From the NCBI GenBank assembly GCA_937868015.1, contig CALMLW010000132.1, positions 1-50,711 on the forward strand: a stretch of 50,711 bases of DNA, in the 5' to 3' direction. A model generated the notes under the pieces. That model made no database searches. It had not been told where the DNA came from and saw only the letters and a program-made list of their open reading frames with translations. Of the stretch, positions 1-8,432 are shown in pieces; the first letter of the stretch is position 1; each line of letters opens with the position of its first letter. Source of the DNA: an uncultured Synergistaceae bacterium (GTDB taxonomy: Bacteria > Synergistota > Synergistia > Synergistales > Aminiphilaceae). The translations under genes and the position numbers were made by a program.

Positions 1-462
1 GGGGCGGGGCCCCGAGGGCGGGGGAGGAATGAAGGCGCTCTCTGCGGTAAAAGGGACATCTCCGGACTCCGCCAGGGACCAGCCATATCCCGTGGAAGGG
101 TTGGAGGGAAGGTCCAAGGACAGGGGCTCCCCCGCCCGGGCAAAGAGGTAGCCCAGGTCCACCCGGACGTTATTCCCCGGGCCTCCCCCGAGCCCTGAGA
201 TGCGCACGGCGGGAAGGGTATCGGGGGACACCAGGAGGGTGACGGGATCCTCCGACGGGGATCGGAGGGAAAAGCTCCCCCGATCGTCGGTGCGGGCCCT
301 CGGGCAGAGCTCCCCTTCCATCCGTACCAGAACCCCCGGCAGGGGCTGACCCCCGTCTTTCCACACCTCACCCCTTACCTCGCCCCCCCCACCCCCCCCA
401 GAAGGGAAGGTAAGACACCCCCACACCCCCAAGGCCCCCAAGAAACCGAGGAGAGTCCTCAT
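1..462 (-). CDS. Exported protein with chagasin-like (I42) inhibitor domain, cut by the window edge
   Basis: Open frame read from the ATG at 462 to base 1, 154 codons with no stop, so the C-terminus lies outside the window. Residues 1-22 are a short hydrophobic signal segment with a Cys at 16, possibly a lipoprotein cysteine although the -2 Trp is atypical. A Gly run follows. Residues of about 28-100 read like a carboxypeptidase-regulatory-like beta domain (VRGEVWKDGGQPLPGVLVRM). Near residue 120 comes LDLPSNPSTGYGWSL, which matches the NPTTGYxW loop typical of chagasin/I42 cysteine-protease inhibitors. Expected role: an envelope inhibitor of papain-like proteases. The domain pairing is inferred from these motifs. 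It lies 63 bp downstream of the asparaginase on the same strand. Confidence 0.6.
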   Translation of the reverse strand, partial: MRTLLGFLGALGVWGCLTFPSGGGGGGEVRGEVWKDGGQPLPGVLVRMEGELCPRARTDDRGSFSLRSPSEDPVTLLVSPDTLPAVRISGLGGGPGNNVRVDLGYLFARAGEPLSLDLPSNPSTGYGWSLAESGDVPFTAESAFIPPPPSGPRP

Positions 463-525
463 GTCGTCATCCCCTTTCTCATTTCCCATCGCTCCGGGGG
501 CCGCCGCCCTCGCCGGGACCAGCCC

Positions 526-1563
526 CTAGGGGGCTGGAGAACGGCGCAGGTAGCGGTCCAGCACCGCAGAAGGGTCCTCCGGAGCCCCCAGAAGGGCGAA
601 GGCCCCCAGGGCGTGGACGAATTCCAGAGGGTACTCTCCCTGGCTCCATACGGAAAAGCCCTCCTCCGCCAAGGAGGCGATGCCCACGTGCTTGTACGCC
701 GAGGGGTTTTTCCTGTCCCCTTCGGCCTGGCTGCATCCGAGGATCAGTGGTTTGGGATCCGATCGGAAACGATCGACGCAGGCCCGCAGGACGCTCTGGG
801 GGGCGTTGCCCGATCCCAGGCCGATGAGCCCGAGAATGCGCTCTCTCCCCGAGAAGGTGGCGGGGCACCCGGGGGCGCAGAAGTGCCACCCCAGGGCCCC
901 GTCCAAGGGGTCTTCCCGGTCGGAAAGGGCCAGGAGACGGGCCGTTTCGGGGGAAGGGCTCCAGGGAGCCCGGGGCGGCACCTCCGCCCCCTTGGGGTCT
1001 TTGAGCCAGTCGGGGCTGAAGTACACGGGGACGCCGTTTACGGGGACGTAGGCATCGGGATGGGTGGCCCGGGCCTTGTGGGCCCGGTTCCCCGGGAGGA
1101 GCTTCCAATTGAAGTAAATCCACACCCCGGGGTGTCCGGCGCATAGGACCTGGGCCGCCCCCCGAAGGTTCACCAGGACGTCTTCGGGGGTGTAATCCAG
1201 GGTGAGCTGGCTGCCGGTGAGCACCACGGGGATGGGAACACTCCCCAGGGCCACGCTGAGCCACGCCGAGGTATAGGCCATGGTGTCCGTGCCGTGGAGG
1301 ATGATGGCGCCATCGAGGCCTCGGGCCATTTCTTCCGAAAGGATGCGAGTCATGGTAATCCAGTGACGGGGTTCCAGGTCGGAGCTGTCGTAACCGGGGC
1401 TCCCCCAGGGCTCCCGGAGGACGAGCTGAAACTCCCTCTCGCCGAAGAAGGCGCTGAGGAGCCCTTCCAGACGATTCCGAGCGCCCTCCGAGGGCGTGGC
1501 ACTCCCTCCCTGAACGGCGCTCCCCACGGTACCTCCGGTGAGCAGAGCCAGCATGCGCTTCAT
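526..1563 (-). CDS. L-asparaginase (type I/II asparaginase family)
   Basis: Hydrolyses L-asparagine to aspartate and ammonia. 345 residues, the usual family length. The first signature is TGGTVGS with nucleophile Thr12; DSS lies at about 59-61; the second signature HGTDTM (Thr92-Asp93) is followed by VVLTGSQ; a Lys sits at about 163 in GNRAHKA. These are the expected catalytic positions. There is no signal peptide, so the enzyme is probably cytoplasmic. The start is supported by AAAGGGGG ten bases before the ATG. It stands alone downstream of the hydrogenase operon with its own candidate promoter at 1731-1758. It fits an amino-acid-fermenting lifestyle. Confidence 0.93.
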   Translation of the reverse strand: MKRMLALLTGGTVGSAVQGGSATPSEGARNRLEGLLSAFFGEREFQLVLREPWGSPGYDSSDLEPRHWITMTRILSEEMARGLDGAIILHGTDTMAYTSAWLSVALGSVPIPVVLTGSQLTLDYTPEDVLVNLRGAAQVLCAGHPGVWIYFNWKLLPGNRAHKARATHPDAYVPVNGVPVYFSPDWLKDPKGAEVPPRAPWSPSPETARLLALSDREDPLDGALGWHFCAPGCPATFSGRERILGLIGLGSGNAPQSVLRACVDRFRSDPKPLILGCSQAEGDRKNPSAYKHVGIASLAEEGFSVWSQGEYPLEFVHALGAFALLGAPEDPSAVLDRYLRRSPAP

Positions 1564-1701
1564 GTCTTTTCCCCCTTTCGCAATCTTTTCCCGGGCATCT
1601 AGCTAAGGCGTCCCTTCGTGGGCGCCCCGACCGATCCTCTCCCCGGGGGACTGTCCGCCGTCCCCTGCCCCTTCCCAGGGTCAGAAAGGGGGCAAAGCGG
1701 A

Positions 1702-1758
1702 GGGCCGGAGGATCGTTCGCCTCCGGCCCCATTGTAGCGCCCCCGTTCCGGGGTGCAA
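1702..1758 (-). promoter_or_regulatory. Candidate asparaginase promoter with 5'-leader hairpin
   Basis: On the minus strand a -10 TACAAT (1736-1731) is preceded by TTGCAC (1758-1753) with a 16-base spacer. Just downstream, 1702-1711 pairs perfectly with 1720-1729 (10 bp, 8-base loop). The hairpin has no T-run, so it is a leader structure or a weak stop for readthrough from the hydrogenase operon. The leader to the asparaginase ATG would be about 160 bases. Confidence 0.4.
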
Positions 1759-1799
1759 CGGAGTATCGGGCTTTTCGGCCCCCTAGCCTCCGAAGACCC

Positions 1800-2225
1800 T
1801 TATCCCTCCGGGCCCTCGGGAGTTTCCGAGTCCCGCACCACCTCTTCCCGCCGCTCATAGGACGAGTTCAACGACCCTTCGGTCATGTGAAGACAGGACA
1901 CGGGGCAAATCTCGGTGCACTGGGCGCAGAAGCAGCAGCGGTCCACGTGGATTTCCACTTTTTTCTCTTCCGGAAGGTATTCGATGGCGTTGGCCGGGCA
2001 GACCTTGATGCACAGTTTGCAGCCGATGCACGCCTTCCGGTGGTAGGCGATGCGCCCCCGGAAGTGCTCGGGCACGGGCACGGGGGGGTTGAGGGTGATC
2101 TCCCCCCGCCCGGCGGCCTCCAGGGCCTCCGAAAGGTTCTCCGGCAGGTGTTTCACCGGAAAGGGATTGGTGAAGGGCTTGCGACGCACCTGTCGAAAGA
2201 GCTCGATCATCATGCGGTTCAACAT
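1800..2225 (-). CDS. mbhN: Membrane-bound hydrogenase subunit MbhN (NuoI-like 2x[4Fe-4S] ferredoxin)
   Basis: 141 residues. Two complete [4Fe-4S] motifs, CIGCKLCIKVCP and CCFCAQCTEICP, in the arrangement of NuoI. It carries electrons from ferredoxin to the small subunit MbhJ on the cytoplasmic face. The ATG at 2225 has AGGAGG at good spacing and lies 11 bases after the stop of mbhM; longer upstream readings would run into mbhM and are rejected. The C-terminus is acidic (DSETPEGPEG). It is the last gene of the 14-gene operon. Confidence 0.92.
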   Translation of the reverse strand: MLNRMMIELFRQVRRKPFTNPFPVKHLPENLSEALEAAGRGEITLNPPVPVPEHFRGRIAYHRKACIGCKLCIKVCPANAIEYLPEEKKVEIHVDRCCFCAQCTEICPVSCLHMTEGSLNSSYERREEVVRDSETPEGPEG

Positions 2226-2236
2226 GGCCCGACCTC

Positions 2237-3235
2237 CTAGAGTCCCACGTCCAGGGTAATGAGGAGCATGCCCGCCAGGGCGATCCCCGCAGCCTGCACC
2301 CAGTAGAACTGGGAAGCCTGCCAGATCTTGTAGCGCCCCAGGGCGGTGCGCACCAGGGTAACCCCCACGGTCTGCACCAAGAGGACCTTCACCCAGAACC
2401 AGACGAAGTCCACGGGGTAGGCGAGGTATGGGGGCAACGCCATGGCGTCGCCGAGGGACCAGGGAAAGAAGAGCGAGGTGAGGACGGCACACATGGCCAG
2501 GGTTCGTACGGCGAAGGTGATCTTGAGGAGGGCCAGGTTACGACCGGAGTACTCCGAGATGAGCCCTTCGAGGATCTCGGTCTTAGCCTCGGGGATATCC
2601 ATGGGCACCTTACCCACTTCGGCGGGGACCACCGCCAGGAGGGCCAGGAGCAAGAGTCCCATGCCGCAGAGGCCCATGCCCCCCAGCACCGACCAGAGGG
2701 AAGTGGCCATGTGGGTCTCCAGGCTAAAGGGAGCTCCGGGAAGACCCCGGTGCAGCGCCGCCCAGGCCAGGGTGCACGCCACCATGGCCAGCGGGGTCTC
2801 GTAGCTCATCATGAGGGTCATTTCCCGCTGGGCGCCGATGTTGGCGTAGGGGGAGCCGGAGGCAAATCCCCCGACCACCATGGCCACGGCGGACAGGGCA
2901 AAAAGGTAAAGGACCAGGATCAAATCCCCCTCACCGCCGAGGACGGGGGGCAGAGATCCCATGGGCACATAGAGGATGACCAGGGCCGCAGCGGTGGCCG
3001 CCAGCCAAGGGGCCCCTTCAAAGGCCCAACCCAGGGCCCGCCGGGGGACGATGGTCTCCTTTCCCAAAAGCTTCAGCACGTCGTAGAAGGGCTGGTACAG
3101 GGGGGGACCCACGCGGTTCTGCATGCGGGCAGAGATGATTCGATCCACCCCCTCGTATCCCAAGGCCAATAGGACAGAAAGCTTGATCAGGATGACTCCC
3201 GCCACGATTTTGAAGAGAAAGAGCGCCACGCTCAT
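2237..3235 (-). CDS. mbhM: Membrane-bound hydrogenase subunit MbhM (NuoH-like)
   Basis: 332 residues, about eight membrane helices. The NuoH-type signature GYEGVDRIISARMQNRVGPP near residues 25-45 and the later VGKVPMDIPEAKTEILEGL identify the subunit that anchors the hydrogenase arm to the membrane and couples redox to the ion path. The ATG at 3235 overlaps the mbhL stop (ATGA) and has GGAGGA upstream. The extra 54 residues in a longer reading are just mbhL out of frame. Length agrees with archaeal MbhM and EchB-type proteins. Confidence 0.93.
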   Translation of the reverse strand: MSVALFLFKIVAGVILIKLSVLLALGYEGVDRIISARMQNRVGPPLYQPFYDVLKLLGKETIVPRRALGWAFEGAPWLAATAAALVILYVPMGSLPPVLGGEGDLILVLYLFALSAVAMVVGGFASGSPYANIGAQREMTLMMSYETPLAMVACTLAWAALHRGLPGAPFSLETHMATSLWSVLGGMGLCGMGLLLLALLAVVPAEVGKVPMDIPEAKTEILEGLISEYSGRNLALLKITFAVRTLAMCAVLTSLFFPWSLGDAMALPPYLAYPVDFVWFWVKVLLVQTVGVTLVRTALGRYKIWQASQFYWVQAAGIALAGMLLITLDVGL

Positions 3236-4512
3236 GCTCCCATCCTCCTCGCTGTTCCGGTCCGGGGAAGGTCGGAGGCCACACCCCAGGCCCTCGATTT
3301 GGCCCGACAAAGGTCCGAAAGGTGCTTTCCTTCGAGCACCCGAGAAGAGCCGTCGCTCCGGTCCGTGGTAAGGACGCGCTCCATGCAGGAAATGCACGGG
3401 TCGATGCTGTTGATGATGAGGGGCACGTCCGCCAATTCCTGCTGGCGGAACATGAGGGGCCAGGAGACAGCGTTACTGTAGGTGGGGGCTCGGACCTTCC
3501 AGGAGGTGACGTTTTCGTCCCCCTTGACGAGGCGCACCACGTGGGTGTCGTCCCCTCGGGGGGCCTCCAGGGCGGCAAATCCTTCGCCCTCGGCCTGTTT
3601 CAGGTACGCCAGGAGCTTGGGGAGCTTGGGTTCCCACATGAGATCCCCTTCGGGGAGGCCCTCCATCGCCTTCTCTATGATGTCAAGGCTCTGGTAAACC
3701 TCCAGGGCCCGGACGGCGAAGCGATCGAAGACGTCGCCATGGACCTCTCCGAAGATGTCTTGGGGTACCACGGGTTTCACGACGATGTCGCCGTAGGCCT
3801 CGTAGGGAGCGGAATGACGCAGATCGAGCCGCAGGCCGCTTCCCCGGGCCGTGGGCCCCAGGGCGCAACAACGCACCGCGTCTTCCGCCGAAAGGACCCC
3901 CACGCCCCTCATGCGAGCCTTGACCACGGGGTCTTCGAAGACCGCGTCCACGAAGGTGCGAAAGTGTATGCGATAAAAATTGGCCATGGCGTGGATGGCG
4001 GAGGCCACCGCCGGGGTAATGTCCCGCCGGACCCCTCCCACGGTCCCCACGCCGTAATTTACCCGGTTACCCGTCATGATCTCCAGGACGTCCATGATCT
4101 GCTCCCGGAGCTGCATCCCCAGATGGAAGGCGGCGTCGAAGCCGATGGTGTAGCACGCCACCCCCGCCCAGAGGATGTGGGAATGGAGGCGCTCCAGCTC
4201 CAGAAGGATGGTACGGATGTACTGGGCCCGGAGGGGCACGGGGATTTTCGCCGCGTCCTCCACCGCCCGGACAAAGGCCGTGATGTGCGCAAAAGAGCAG
4301 ATACCGCAGATGCGCTCCGCGAGGTAGATCACCTGAATGGGATTCCGCTCCCGGGCCATGTACTCAATGCCCCGGTGGATCGCCCCCGGGCGAATGGTGG
4401 CGTTCACCACTCGCTCCCCGTCCACGTCGAGCCAGGCGGTGATGGGCTCTTTCAGTCCCACGTGCACGGGCCCGATGGGGACTTTATACGTCTTTCCCTC
4501 TCCAGTGGCCAC
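3232..4512 (-). CDS. mbhL: Membrane-bound [NiFe] hydrogenase large subunit MbhL
   Basis: 426 residues from the GTG at 4512, chosen because GGAGGAGGTG sits about six bases upstream. Both nickel-iron ligand pairs are present: Cys69/Cys72 in RICGIC and Cys373/Cys376 in DPCISC. This argues for a true hydrogenase and against a NuoD or sulfane-reductase-like subunit that has lost ligands. A 47-residue tail follows DPCISCMER, so the protein may be matured by a HycI-type endopeptidase as in HycE. No hyp maturation gene is in the window. It pairs with MbhJ to reduce protons with electrons from ferredoxin. Confidence 0.93.
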   Translation of the reverse strand: MATGEGKTYKVPIGPVHVGLKEPITAWLDVDGERVVNATIRPGAIHRGIEYMARERNPIQVIYLAERICGICSFAHITAFVRAVEDAAKIPVPLRAQYIRTILLELERLHSHILWAGVACYTIGFDAAFHLGMQLREQIMDVLEIMTGNRVNYGVGTVGGVRRDITPAVASAIHAMANFYRIHFRTFVDAVFEDPVVKARMRGVGVLSAEDAVRCCALGPTARGSGLRLDLRHSAPYEAYGDIVVKPVVPQDIFGEVHGDVFDRFAVRALEVYQSLDIIEKAMEGLPEGDLMWEPKLPKLLAYLKQAEGEGFAALEAPRGDDTHVVRLVKGDENVTSWKVRAPTYSNAVSWPLMFRQQELADVPLIINSIDPCISCMERVLTTDRSDGSSRVLEGKHLSDLCRAKSRAWGVASDLPRTGTARRMGA

Positions 4513-4528
4513 GGTCCCCACCTCCTCC

Positions 4529-5068
4529 TCAGGAAAGTTCCCGCACGTGCTCCGGCGCCAGTCCCGCGCCGTCACGCCGCCAGGGTTTCACGTTTTCGTC
4601 CCAGTCTTCGGGAAGGAAGATGGACGCGGTATTGGGGAGCCCCTCAAAGGTGACGCCCAAAAATTCCCTCATCTCTCGCTCGCTGTACTCCACCCCGGGG
4701 ATCCGACTCCACAGGGAGGGCACCGAAAGGTCGTCTTTGGGGAGGCATACCCGGGGGAAGACCCCCACCCGGGCGCCCCGGCCAGCGGCGCTCCCCAGGG
4801 AAAAGTGGTAGACGAGGGCCACGCAATCTCCCATGTCGTCCCCGGAGAGCACGTGAAAGTGCACCGCATCCAGGGAGCTGAGGGCGTCCACCAAGGGCAA
4901 CAGCTCCTCCCGGGCCAGGTCGAACCAGTATTCCCGGTACTGGACCGCTCCTTCCTTGCCCCCGGGGCGATCGTGGACCCTCACCTCTTTCCATCGATCC
5001 CCCAGAAGGCCTTTCAGGACATCGGGGAACGCCGCAGGGACAAATCGGGCGTTGTACGCCACAGTCAT
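4529..5068 (-). CDS. mbhK: Membrane-bound hydrogenase subunit MbhK (NuoC-like)
   Basis: 179 residues, homologous to the 30-kDa NuoC subunit. The C-terminal region with YSEREMREFLGVTFEG resembles the NuoC signature (ERE..DxxGixFxGhP). In Mbh the subunit supports the large subunit structurally and binds no cofactor. The ATG at 5068 overlaps the stop of mbhJ (ATGA) and is preceded by GGAGGTGAAA. It ends 16 bases before the GTG of mbhL. Confidence 0.88.
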   Translation of the reverse strand: MTVAYNARFVPAAFPDVLKGLLGDRWKEVRVHDRPGGKEGAVQYREYWFDLAREELLPLVDALSSLDAVHFHVLSGDDMGDCVALVYHFSLGSAAGRGARVGVFPRVCLPKDDLSVPSLWSRIPGVEYSEREMREFLGVTFEGLPNTASIFLPEDWDENVKPWRRDGAGLAPEHVRELS

Positions 5069-5673
5069 ATAGATTTCACCTCCGATGGGGCCTCAGAAGC
5101 CGCCGCCGTTTCGGGCGACCCCTGGGAAGAAAGGGCCTCCGCATCCTCGTCGAAGTCGCTCGCCCCCAGGGACGCAGGCGACGCCAGGGAGGCCTCGAGG
5201 TCTCGCCGCTCCTGGCGGAGCTTTTCGAGCTTGACGATGGCCTTGGCCACTCCTTCCATGATGGCTTCGGGGCGCGGGGGACAACCATGGACGTAGACGT
5301 CCACCGGAATGATGCGGTCCACGGGGCCGTCCAGGTTGTAGGACTTGTAGAAGACGTCCCCGGAGGCACCGCAGTTGCCCACCACGATGACCACCTTGGG
5401 ATCGGGCATCTGGGCGTAGATGCGGCGCAGCCGATCGGTCATGTACTTCGTCACGGGCCCCGTCACCAGCAAAGCGTCGGCGTGCCGGGGAGTGCCCACG
5501 AGCTTCATCCCCAGGCGCTCGATGTCATACCGAGGGGAGAGGGTGGCCACGATCTCGATGTCACAGCCGTTACAGGATCCGCTGTTGCAGTGGAAGACCC
5601 AGATGGACTTAGGAAGGGCCTCCTCCGCCAAAAGGTCCAGCCTCGGGGGCCAGTTTTTCAAGCACCCAAACAT
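5065..5673 (-). CDS. mbhJ: Membrane-bound hydrogenase small subunit MbhJ (NuoB-like)
   Basis: 202 residues. Cys34, Cys37, Cys101 and Cys131 (in CNGCDIE, VGNCG and HGCPPRP) match the ligands of the proximal [4Fe-4S] cluster of group 4 hydrogenase small subunits. The last 50 or so residues (from about 150) form a charged helix followed by an acidic Ser/Ala-rich tail, longer than usual for the family. Start ATG 5673 with GGAGGA. The gene lies 10 bases after mbhI. Confidence 0.92.
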   Translation of the reverse strand: MFGCLKNWPPRLDLLAEEALPKSIWVFHCNSGSCNGCDIEIVATLSPRYDIERLGMKLVGTPRHADALLVTGPVTKYMTDRLRRIYAQMPDPKVVIVVGNCGASGDVFYKSYNLDGPVDRIIPVDVYVHGCPPRPEAIMEGVAKAIVKLEKLRQERRDLEASLASPASLGASDFDEDAEALSSQGSPETAAASEAPSEVKSI

Positions 5674-5683
5674 GGCTCTCCTC

Positions 5684-6022
5684 CTACCGCACCACGGCCA
5701 ACGCCAGCAGCCCCATCACGAGCACCATGTACCCCAGGTACTCGGTGGCCATGCCGGAATGCCACGCCGTGAGCCCTTTATACCATCCCTCCAGTGCCCG
5801 GGTGAACCCCCAGTACGCCGAAGACGCCGGGACGGTGATCTCCTCCCCATCCTCCGGGACGGGGTTCCCTCCGTAGAAAATATCGTCCTGGTCCGTGCCG
5901 CGCCGATAGTCCTTCCGCCCCTGGCTGCGGAGGTAGAAAAATCCCCCGCCCGCCAGGAGGAAAAAGGCGATCCAGGCGTAAACGTCCCAGAACCCAAAAC
6001 CCGTATCGATCAGGGACCACAT
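5684..6022 (-). CDS. mbhI: Membrane-bound hydrogenase subunit MbhI-like (two helices with lateral linker)
   Basis: 112 residues. One N-terminal membrane helix (about 12-31), a polar stretch with YGGNPVPEDGEE, an amphipathic segment about 68-92, and a C-terminal helix (about 94-112). This layout and its place between mbhH and mbhJ match archaeal MbhI, which corresponds to the lateral helix and final helix of NuoL and bridges the Mrp-like and hydrogenase modules. Sequence recognition is weak, so the name rests on position and topology. ATG 6022 with GGAGGAGGG; it starts one base after the mbhH stop. Confidence 0.72.
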   Translation of the reverse strand: MWSLIDTGFGFWDVYAWIAFFLLAGGGFFYLRSQGRKDYRRGTDQDDIFYGGNPVPEDGEEITVPASSAYWGFTRALEGWYKGLTAWHSGMATEYLGYMVLVMGLLALAVVR

Positions 6023-6023
6023 G

Positions 6024-7592
6024 CTAGAGCCCTCCTCCCAGCACCGCGCCCACGTAGGCGGCCCGATCCATCAGGGCCCGGGCGGCGGGTTCGACGAAAG
6101 ACCCCACGGACCAAGTGGGGAAGAGCGAAAGCACGAGGACCACCACCGCCAGAAGGGCCATGCCTCCCCGCATGAATCCCGGCACCTCCTGCACTTCTCT
6201 CAGGGCGGCCTTCTCGGGCCCCAGGAAGGCGGTCTGGAAGACCTTGACGAAAGATGCCAGCGTAAGCATCGACGTCACCATGGCCACCACAGGAAGCAAG
6301 GGGTGGACGGCAAACGAAGACTCGTAGATCATGAGCTTGGAGACGAAACCGTTGAAGGGAGGAAGGCCCGCGATGGCGGCGGCGGCGATGACAAAGAGCG
6401 CCGCCGTCTGGGGCATGCGGCGCCCCAACCCTCCCAGGTCGTTCAGGTTCCGGCTCCCGGCGGCATAGGCCAGGGCCCCCGCCACCAAGAAGAGGAGTCC
6501 CTTGTACATGGTGTAGTTGAAGAGGTGATATACCGCCCCCTGGAGGGCCATGGCGCCGTAGGCCGCCATCTTCTGGGGATCGGACAGGACCAGCAGAGCC
6601 ACCCCCATCCCCAGGAGCATGTACCCCACCTGGGAGACGGAGTGATAGGCCATGAGGCGCTTCACGTCCTTTTGGATCACCGCCATGGTGACCCCGATGA
6701 ACATGGATAGAAGGCCCATGATGATGAGGGCCCAGGCCACGGCGGAGCTCCCCAGGGAGGCGCCGTAGAGGGTGAAGCAGACCCGGAAGAGCCCGTAGAG
6801 GGCCGCTTGGCTCACCGCCACCAGCAGGCACGTGACCCCGGCGGGGGCCTCGGCGTAGGCATCGGGGGTCCACATGTGCATGGGCACCGTGCCGCACTTC
6901 ATGGCCAGGGCGGAGACCAGGAAGACCAAGGCGGCCTTTTCCGCCAGGCCAAGCTGGAGATGGGAAGCCACCCCCGCCATGGCCACGGTGTTATAGCGGC
7001 CGTAGAAGAAGGCGACGGCTACCAGCACCATGAGGGCTCCCACCGTGGAAAGAAGCATGTACTTGAACGAGGCCTCCACCGCCTCGGGACGGTCGCGCCA
7101 GAAGGCCACCAAGCCGCAGGAGGCCACCGAGGCGATTTCCAGGAACACGAAAAAGTTAAAGAGATCCCCCGTGATCTCCATGCCCAGCATCCCCGCCGTG
7201 AGGAGCAGGTAGAGGGCGACGAATTGATCGAGGCCGGAGAAGCGCTCCATGGACCGCACCGAGAAGAGGGCTCCCGCCAGGGCGGCGATGGCTCCCATAA
7301 AGGCCATGAGGGCGCTCATGGCGTCCACTTCCAGGAGGATGCGCACGGGCAACGCCATGCCCGAGGGCAGGGTCAATCGGGAGTGCTCCGCCCCCATGAC
7401 GTAGACCACGATCCCCGAGGCGGAGACCTGCTGCCACAACCCCCAGGCCACCAGGGCCGTGAGGGCGGTGATGCTCACAAACCAGACGTTTCGGGCCCGG
7501 GACCCGAAGTGCCCCGCCACGGGCGCGGCAAAGGCCCCCAGGAGGGGCAGCGCCAACAGCAGGGCGGGAAGGTGTTCGCGCCAGATCGTCAT
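6024..7592 (-). CDS. mbhH: Membrane-bound hydrogenase antiporter-like subunit MbhH (MrpD/NuoN family)
   Basis: 522 residues, about 14 membrane helices. Proton-antiporter family features: a conserved Glu in FNFFVFLEIASV, a Lys in ALAMKCGTVPMHMWTPDAYAEAP, and DVKRLMAYHSVSQVGYM. It is the only large antiporter-type subunit in the operon, as in archaeal Mbh. It probably moves H+ or Na+ when ferredoxin is oxidised. The ATG at 7592 overlaps the mbhG stop. Confidence 0.92.
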   Translation of the reverse strand: MTIWREHLPALLLALPLLGAFAAPVAGHFGSRARNVWFVSITALTALVAWGLWQQVSASGIVVYVMGAEHSRLTLPSGMALPVRILLEVDAMSALMAFMGAIAALAGALFSVRSMERFSGLDQFVALYLLLTAGMLGMEITGDLFNFFVFLEIASVASCGLVAFWRDRPEAVEASFKYMLLSTVGALMVLVAVAFFYGRYNTVAMAGVASHLQLGLAEKAALVFLVSALAMKCGTVPMHMWTPDAYAEAPAGVTCLLVAVSQAALYGLFRVCFTLYGASLGSSAVAWALIIMGLLSMFIGVTMAVIQKDVKRLMAYHSVSQVGYMLLGMGVALLVLSDPQKMAAYGAMALQGAVYHLFNYTMYKGLLFLVAGALAYAAGSRNLNDLGGLGRRMPQTAALFVIAAAAIAGLPPFNGFVSKLMIYESSFAVHPLLPVVAMVTSMLTLASFVKVFQTAFLGPEKAALREVQEVPGFMRGGMALLAVVVLVLSLFPTWSVGSFVEPAARALMDRAAYVGAVLGGGL

Positions 7593-7939
7593 CCCCGCAA
7601 CCTCCGGATCTCCCGCACGTCCAGGGTACCATAGTGTCGATAGAGCAGCATGATGAGCGACAAAAGCAGCGCCGTGGTGGCCATGCCAATGACGATGGCC
7701 GTCAGGGTGAGAGCCTGGGGAGTGGGCAGCACCATGTAGTCCGCATACCCCCCGGCCTGGGTGAAGACGGGGATGCTCCCCCCGTTTCGATAGCCCAGGG
7801 CGATGATGAAGAGGTTCGTGGCGGCCTCCACCAGGCTCACGGCCACGGCGATCTTCACCAGATTTCTCCCGAAGATCGCGCCGAAGAGGCCAAAGATCAC
7901 CAGCGCCGCCACGGCAAAATAGGGTAGGTTACCGATCAT
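7589..7939 (-). CDS. mbhG: Membrane-bound hydrogenase subunit MbhG (MrpC/NuoK-like)
   Basis: 116 residues, three membrane helices. It has the MrpC/NuoK pattern with a buried Glu in VSLVEAATNLFIIALGY and the final helix PQALTLTAIVIGMATTALLL. It forms part of the Na+/H+ antiporter-like membrane module next to MbhH. ATG 7939 lies within the last codons of mbhF, so the two are probably translationally coupled. Confidence 0.9.
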   Translation of the reverse strand: MIGNLPYFAVAALVIFGLFGAIFGRNLVKIAVAVSLVEAATNLFIIALGYRNGGSIPVFTQAGGYADYMVLPTPQALTLTAIVIGMATTALLLSLIMLLYRHYGTLDVREIRRLRG

Positions 7940-8432
7940 GCCCCGCCTCCTCCTTTCCCCGCAGGGTCGGTTTGTCGACGTGAAAGACCCCCTGCATCAT
8001 GTACAGGAGGATCATGGAAAGACCTCCCACCACTTCAATGCCCACGGCACAGTTCATCAGGGCGATGGTCCCCGAGGTATTCAGGGAGCCCCCGTTGGGC
8101 CCCAGGGGCACCGCCGAGCCGAAAAGCCCCCCCGAGAGCGCCAGGGAGTTGTAGAAAAACGTCACCCCGATACCCAAAAAACCGGCGGCGATGAAGGTGA
8201 GAAGGCCCACGTGCTCAAAGGCGTAGAAAAAGTTGGTGCGCACCCACCCCAGGCACTTGGTGGCGCCGTGGGAGACCAGAAGCAGGGCCATGAAGGTAGC
8301 CACCACAGCCCCTCCCTGGAACCCTCCTCCGGGGGACAGGTGGCCGTGGACGATGACGTAGACGCCGAAGACCGCCACGAACCAGGCAAAGGCATTACAC
8401 ACCGTGCGGACTATGACGGACAGGGGACGCAT
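7929..8432 (-). CDS. mbhF: Membrane-bound hydrogenase subunit MbhF (MrpB-like)
   Basis: 167 residues from the ATG at 8432, four membrane helices. The segment YVIVHGHLSPGGGFQGGAVV is the hallmark of MnhB/MrpB C-terminal family proteins. The start shares a base with the mbhE stop (TGATG), with GGGGTGG upstream. A GTG three codons earlier (8441) is also possible. Confidence 0.9.
   Translation of the reverse strand: MRPLSVIVRTVCNAFAWFVAVFGVYVIVHGHLSPGGGFQGGAVVATFMALLLVSHGATKCLGWVRTNFFYAFEHVGLLTFIAAGFLGIGVTFFYNSLALSGGLFGSAVPLGPNGGSLNTSGTIALMNCAVGIEVVGGLSMILLYMMQGVFHVDKPTLRGKEEAGHDR

Noticed and set aside
479-1858. 459-residue minus-strand open frame over the asparaginase
   Set aside because: Out-of-frame shadow: Gly/Pro/Arg-rich, no family features, and the asparaginase frame carries all catalytic motifs.
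3322-4653. 443-residue plus-strand frame opposite mbhL/mbhK
   Set aside because: Antisense shadow of high-GC genes; His/Gly-rich with no domain or ribosome site.
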